A stretch of DNA of 64,000 nucleotides from Sclerodactyla briareus (lineage: Eukaryota > Echinodermata > Holothuroidea > Dendrochirotida > Sclerodactylidae). The position numbers and the translations under genes were made by a program. The notes under the pieces were generated by a model. That model had not been told where the DNA came from, made no database searches, and saw only the letters and a list, made by a program, of their open reading frames with translations. Below, in pieces: positions 59,291 to 64,000 of this stretch (the first letter of the stretch is position 1; each line of letters opens with the position of its first letter). The stretch covers positions 62,001-126,000 of the forward strand of contig JAODTK010003121.1 of NCBI GenBank assembly GCA_026419785.1, given 5' to 3'.

Positions 59291-61270
59291 AGTAAGCATG
59301 GCTATCGCCATTCTGCCAATTTACCCCTGATTCAAGGAGGTTTTCTTCTATGCAAAGGGCCCTCAGATGGGCCTGTGGGCGGCGAATTATTCTGCGTAGG
59401 TAGCCATCTATGCATCAACGCCGATGCCCTTGGGGCTGCGGAATGTTTCTTTGGTCATGGATTACTAGGTCTGACTGTGAGAGAATCAATGTACTGGCTG
59501 AATGCCCTCTGCGATTGCTTGCCCATCTGTTGTTTTTCTCCCCTCTTCTCTTATTTGGGATTGCATCTATGTTGACTTGGCAGAGAGACCTTTTTTCTGG
59601 TCACATGTCAAACTTCAAGTTGTCCAATATGTTATTGCACCATCTAACATCTGGGATGGGCATAATAAACATGTCCCCATCATTTAGAATACAACGACTT
59701 CATGCTTTCAAGGGTCATTTCATCACCGTTCCGTTCTAGTTATCTCAGATCTTGACTAACGCCCACAAAACGGTTTACTGCCGGGTATGGACCTAGCAAC
59801 CACTAGGCTAACCTAGAACATTAATAAAATGTGAACTGACAGCTCTCATAGAGAGCCTGGCCGCTCACTTCCGCATACACAACTATAACGGTGTATAGGC
59901 TTAGTACGTTAAAAATCATTATGTTCAGTAGTGGCTGTCCCAGTACTACACTAGCGCTACACTAAGTTTCCCCTAGTGCCCTAGAGGTTGCTAGGCTACG
60001 TACGTTTCCCTACGCTTCCCTTTCCCAATATTATTGCTGAGTGATAATAGCCTATTTTAATAAAGGGGGCCCCCCCTAAAAGCTAAAGTACAACAACACA
60101 AGGCACCTCACACCTTGCAGAGGTACCGACAGCGTAAAGCTTAAAGCCCTCGTCGAAGCTTAGTTGCAGCCAGTCTTGAAGTTGAATTGTTGAAGTTTAA
60201 GCAAAGAGCCGTGTAAGGCCGCCGTGGTCTCAATTCATAAGTTTTACTACAGGAGAAACCGCAGTATACACTCCACATTGAATCAACTGCCTAACAAACC
60301 CAAGCACTGTGATTATATAAATCTACAGGGCTGAGCTGGTTCCGGAGTAGCTAGCGGACATGCTCCTCGCAAACTCGACTCCACAGCCTGAAAGCCGTCG
60401 AACTGCTCGTGCTATCTCAACGTAATACAAGCGTACTGGAATGGCGAGGTAGAATGGCTATACAGTCTGGCTTAAATTTTTATTCATGTACAGATAAACC
60501 AGATATTTGAAGCACCATGTACCGCTGTGCAAGGTCACTGGTGCACTGCTAAGGGACATGTTTATTTTTGATAGTGATACATTGTCCCATTAACTAATTC
60601 CAATAACTGGGAAAATTTCTAACCCAATACACTTCAAAATAAGAAATTGCTTGGCAATGACCGTATTCTTCACATTGTGAACCTTAACAAAGATGTCTTC
60701 AACCATTTGGACCAATAGGGCTGGGTTAATACCATACTGATTTTCAGTGTCAACAAGTCAAAATTCTTCAAGTCATTTCGAGTGGCAGGCTCAAATATTC
60801 CCCAAGTCCGGTCACAAGTCTTCAAACTTGAATCGATCAAGTCAAGGTCAAGTCACAAGTAAAAAAAAAAGATTCAGTCAAATCGATCCTCATGTCATTG
60901 ACTCTATTCAGCAAGTCTGGTGTATCATGATGCTTTGCGCCTTTGCGAACAAACATTCTGGGGTTCGAATAACCCATCAGTAACCAGACGTTTTCCTCTG
61001 GTGGCAGCACTTATAAGGGCGATGAGCGAGGTCTTGGTCTTTACTTCATGGCTTCCGCTGATTGTTTGGCTGCGCGAAACATACACGTGTACCAGTTGTC
61101 TTAAACATGGTCCACCGCATCAATGGATTGCAGCGTGAGAAGTGAACGATGCCACCCATTGAGCACGTGAGGCTTTCCTCAAGGCTGGGGTGCTACGTTG
61201 TTGTCGCGTTCGCGTTACAGTGGGGTGCTACCATTTTTTGATTCCTTTCCAACGGCAAAAGGAATCTAGC

Positions 61271-61396
61271 GGTCACGAAGTGGTGTGTGTGTGTGTGGGT
61301 GTGTTGTGGTGTGGCGTGTGGCGTGTGTGTGTGTGTGTGTGTGTGTTGTGTGTGTGTGGTGTGTGTGGTGTGTTGTGTAGTGTGTGTGTGGTGAAC
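61271..61396 (+). repeat. (GT)n tract headed by GGTCAC, unit B
   Basis: GGTCAC at 61,271 starts about 115 bases of GT-rich sequence, longer than the matching unit A tract (46,738). The right arm reads GTGAACC, one base longer than the inverted match. Confidence 0.85.
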
Positions 61397-61649
61397 CATT
61401 CTGACTTCCTGTCCGGAACTATTCAGAAAATCGCAAGCATGTATCAATTTCATATTCTGCCTGTAGGTTCGTCATGTTGTGTAATGATCCCCTCTTTCCC
61501 CTGTTGCCGGTCAGTCACCAAAAACCAATGAGAGGCCAAAATTCTGAAATATTTAAAAGGGGAAGAACTCCCGTTAGCAAGGTCCTACATCGTTGATCTC
61601 TTGGGACTAGTTTGGCGACTGATTGGGGATCACATTCTAACATAACTGT

Positions 61650-62965
61650 CACAACATCCAGGGTCCCTCATATGTCATTAGGGGTCCAAAACTAGTTTTT
61701 TGCCAAACATGAAAACCAGTGTCCTGCCAAGTATGGGGAGGTGCCCCAATGTGATACACGCGTTTGACCCCCCTCTGTGTGGGACCTTTGACCTCAATTT
61801 GACCTTTGTCCACGTTTTGGGCCGAAACAAATTTTCGTGGCCATTTTCGAATCTCACAGGTACCTTTGTCTGATAAAAATGGACTATAGATTGACCCCAT
61901 GTGACCTTTGTGGGCGCAGATATCGGAGGTCAAAGTTTTTCATTTAAAATTTAGTGCAGTCAGGATGCTCATAGTGATTTGTCATGGTATTTTTTTAAAT
62001 CAGTGGGTCCAACTACCTCTAATGATGCGGTCAAAAGTCACAGGTCAAATTTCGAATGGATGTGCCTATTTCTAGAGATACAGGGCAAAGAAAATTAAAA
62101 CTGTCAAATTTTTGGATATGTGACAGAGCTCTGTGTGCTGGATAGACGAAACAAACTCCCGCTTCAATCGGGCACTCGGTTCTCAAGTACAGGGTCACCG
62201 GTTGATAACCTTTTTTGGCAAAGCTCGTCAGTATACTTCAGAATCCATAATGCTTGTAGGACTGGGTGTATCTCATCAAGGTAACATCTTCCATAGAAAC
62301 AGTCCATGTCACCCACGTCATCAAAGTCAAATAAAGGTCAAAACTAGTTTTTTGATCATAACATGGAAACCAAATGTCTGCCGAAGCTGGGAAGCAATGC
62401 GCCATTGTGATCCACTCGTGACCCCCATCTGTGTGACCTTTGACCTCAATTTGACTTTTACCATGTTTAGGGCCGAATCAAATTTCCGTGGCAATTTTCG
62501 GATCTCAGAGGTACCTTCTGATCGAAATGAACCTAAATTGACCCCATGTGACCTTTGTGTGCGAAGATATCGGAGGTCAAAGTTTTTCATTTAAAATTTA
62601 GTGCAGTCAGGATGCTCATAGTGATTTGTCATGGTGTTTTTTTTTAGAATCAGTGGGTCAAACTACCTCTTATGATGAATGTCAAAGGTCAATTTCGAAT
62701 GGATGTGCCTATTTTCAGAGATAAGGGAAAAGAAAATTAAAACTGTCATTTCTTGAATATGTGACAGAGCTCTGTGTGCTGGATAGACGAAACAAACTCC
62801 CGCTTCAATCGGGCACTCGGTTCTCAAGTTAGGATGTTAGGATGCTCATAGTGATTCGTCATGGTGTTTTTTTAGAATCAGTGGGTCAAACTACTCCTGA
62901 TGATGAGGTCAAAAGGTCGAATCTCAAATGTCTCAAAAGTATCTTCTTAGACCCCAGTAATGAAA
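61650..62965 (+). repeat. 640-680 bp tandem repeats, unit B (about 2 copies)
   Basis: Same family as 46.9-49.5 kb with about half the copies. One perfect DR1 (62,434-62,446) and one with a single mismatch (61,792-61,804) are present. The last copy ends by jumping from 'ggttctcaagtta' to 'ggatgctcatagtg', the same internal shortcut seen at the end of unit A near 49,330. Confidence 0.9.
62434..62446 (-). promoter_or_regulatory. perfect DR1 nuclear-receptor site
   Basis: TGACCTTTGACCT retained in unit B at the matching repeat position. Confidence 0.5.
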
Positions 62966-63430
62966 AGAAGAAGTCATTTCCAACACCTCACACTTTTGCC
63001 CCACCCGGATGTTGACCCCACGCCCCGGAAATGTGCAATTTGTCCACCTTCATCTGAGATAAAGTGATGCTGGTGGTATTGAACAGGGGTCCAAATTTGG
63101 ACCTCGTAAATGGAAAAAACACATTATTCCAGAATTTGGACACCTCACCTACACTTGTGCCCCGCCAAAATGTTAACCCCACACTCAGAAATGTGCGATT
63201 TGTTCATTTTCTGCCAAAATATGTGTGCTGGGGGAATAGAAGATAGGTCACAATTGAACCTCAGAAATAGAAAGAACAGGTCAATTTCAACATTTTGACA
63301 CCTCACTTCATATGTGTGCCCCACCCAAATGTTGACTGCCATGCATCTCTCAGAAATGTGTGATTTGCTCATTTTTGACCGAAATAATGTATGGTGGAAT
63401 AGACAAGAGGTCAATACAGTAGAAAGAACA
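62940..63430 (+). repeat. 161-base tandem repeat, three copies
   Basis: Copies start with 'tgccccacccggatgttgac' (about 62,998), 'tgccccgccaaaatgttaac' (63,159) and 'tgccccacccaaatgttgac' (63,320). Each continues 'cagaaatgtg-gatttg-tcat' and 'aataatgt..tggtggaata'. Unit A ends inside the first copy of this array (49,525-49,613), so the duplication junction cuts a repeat unit. Confidence 0.88.
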
Positions 63431-64000
63431 TGTCAAGAACCAGCCTTGGCAATACACACTTTGTCTCAGAATTTTGACAATGCCAAGCCCTGCAATGTGA
63501 GTGTTCATAACATGTTGGGAATGATCAGTTCTTTTCATTTCTGGTATTCAAAAATTGTGACCTTTTTGTACACCCCCAGCAACCACATTTACGGGAATGT
63601 GGTGCTAGCTTATCAACGTAATAATGTGTTGCTGGAAGGTTAGGCTCGCTACCAATCGCATGGCTACTATTACTAGTAACTTACTAATATACTACTAGTA
63701 CTATGCTAACTCTCCTAACCTTGGCCTGGCTGTCGTAAATATTGACAGTTTTAGCCTAATCGTTATTTTAACTGAAATTGTTTTCTTACTAATTCACCTT
63801 TTTTTACGTCAGTGGAGAAGGAAACACTGATCGTGCAACCAGGCGAGACACTGGGGCGATCGCCATTATTTGTACACTCGTAGTGTTCGTCTTTATTCAC
63901 CACGCATGCATTTAGTCTAGTGCAGTACCCTAGTGTCTATATACTTTAGTATAGGTCTTGTTGTTAGCAAATAACCGTGCAGTACGTGAGGACGAGGGTG
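63431..64000. other. unique sequence after the duplication
   Basis: No gene is supported. The phrase 'attgacagttttagcctaa' at about 63,742 also occurs, slightly changed, at 25,563, each after a 'ttggcc' or 'ggcctgg' word; it may mark the edge of another dispersed repeat. Confidence 0.5.

Larger units (their letters stand above)
49614..63088 (+). repeat. large tandem duplication, unit B
   Basis: Direct-orientation copy of unit A, ending at 'ggtattgaacagggg' (63,074-63,088), after which the sequence continues into a 161-base tandem repeat instead of restarting. B carries a 3.4 kb insertion (55.68-59.12 kb) and only about two copies of the 640-680 bp terminal repeat. Differences from A are mostly single-base gains and losses, often in homopolymers, plus scattered substitutions. 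Confidence 0.92.

Noticed and set aside
59222..59575. 117-codon frame with LGAAECFFGHGLLGLTVRES
   Set aside because: Protein-like in part, but the colinear unit A sequence (44.85-45.0 kb) breaks the frame at several points and the left end lies in the non-coding 170-base flank repeat. Not enough to call.
37027..63088. CRISPR-like or satellite array interpretation of the repeats
   Set aside because: Repeat units are hundreds of bases to 13 kb, without short repeats and unique spacers; the context is eukaryotic.

Overview
The window looks like nuclear, repeat-rich, gene-poor DNA of an animal, probably a marine invertebrate and perhaps a deuterostome such as an echinoderm; that placement is low confidence. 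There are no bacterial operons and no long reading frames. What is present: splice-site-bounded short coding-like blocks, many microsatellites, two decayed APE-type non-LTR retrotransposons (one with a zinc finger and a 2A-like trace), a tRNA-headed SINE, and dispersed TGACCT-rich repeats of a kind common in marine invertebrate genomes. Most ORFs of 60-150 codons appear to be chance frames in repeats.

Layout. 1-11.2 kb: dispersed repeats, including a family with a GCGGAGCGC core, and no gene I can support. 11.28-11.48 kb: long pyrimidine tract followed by a GC palindrome. 11.6-13.7 kb: plus-strand non-LTR reverse transcriptase remnant with its FADD motif still readable. 13.7-28.7 kb: mostly anonymous sequence with an (AT)n block, a 42-base G run and a 28-base A run. 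28.7-29.8 kb and 35.9-37.0 kb: two paralogous 1.1 kb segments, each with the same 41-base exon-like block. 29.9-33.4 kb: a nearly complete but frame-broken minus-strand non-LTR element (2A-like motif, zinc finger, endonuclease, reverse transcriptase). 37.03-63.09 kb: a large direct tandem duplication, unit A (12.6 kb) and unit B (13.5 kb).

The duplication is the dominant structure. Its internal junction can be placed to within a few bases at about 49,613/49,614. Each unit carries, in the same order, a coding-like block, a SINE, further exon-like blocks with good 3' splice sites, an E-box palindrome, (GT)n tracts bounded by inverted GGTCAC/GTGACC arms, and 640-680 bp tandem repeats carrying perfect nuclear-receptor DR1 and DR4 sites. 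Unit A has a nested 1.0-1.5 kb duplication. Unit B has a 3.4 kb insertion flanked by 170-base direct repeats, and three phase-compatible exon-like blocks lie inside it.

A and B differ largely by one- and two-base indels. This may be true decay, or residual long-read consensus error with collapsed or expanded haplotypes. Reading frames from 28 kb onward should therefore be treated as approximate. I recognise no cellular gene by name, so gene symbols are left empty.
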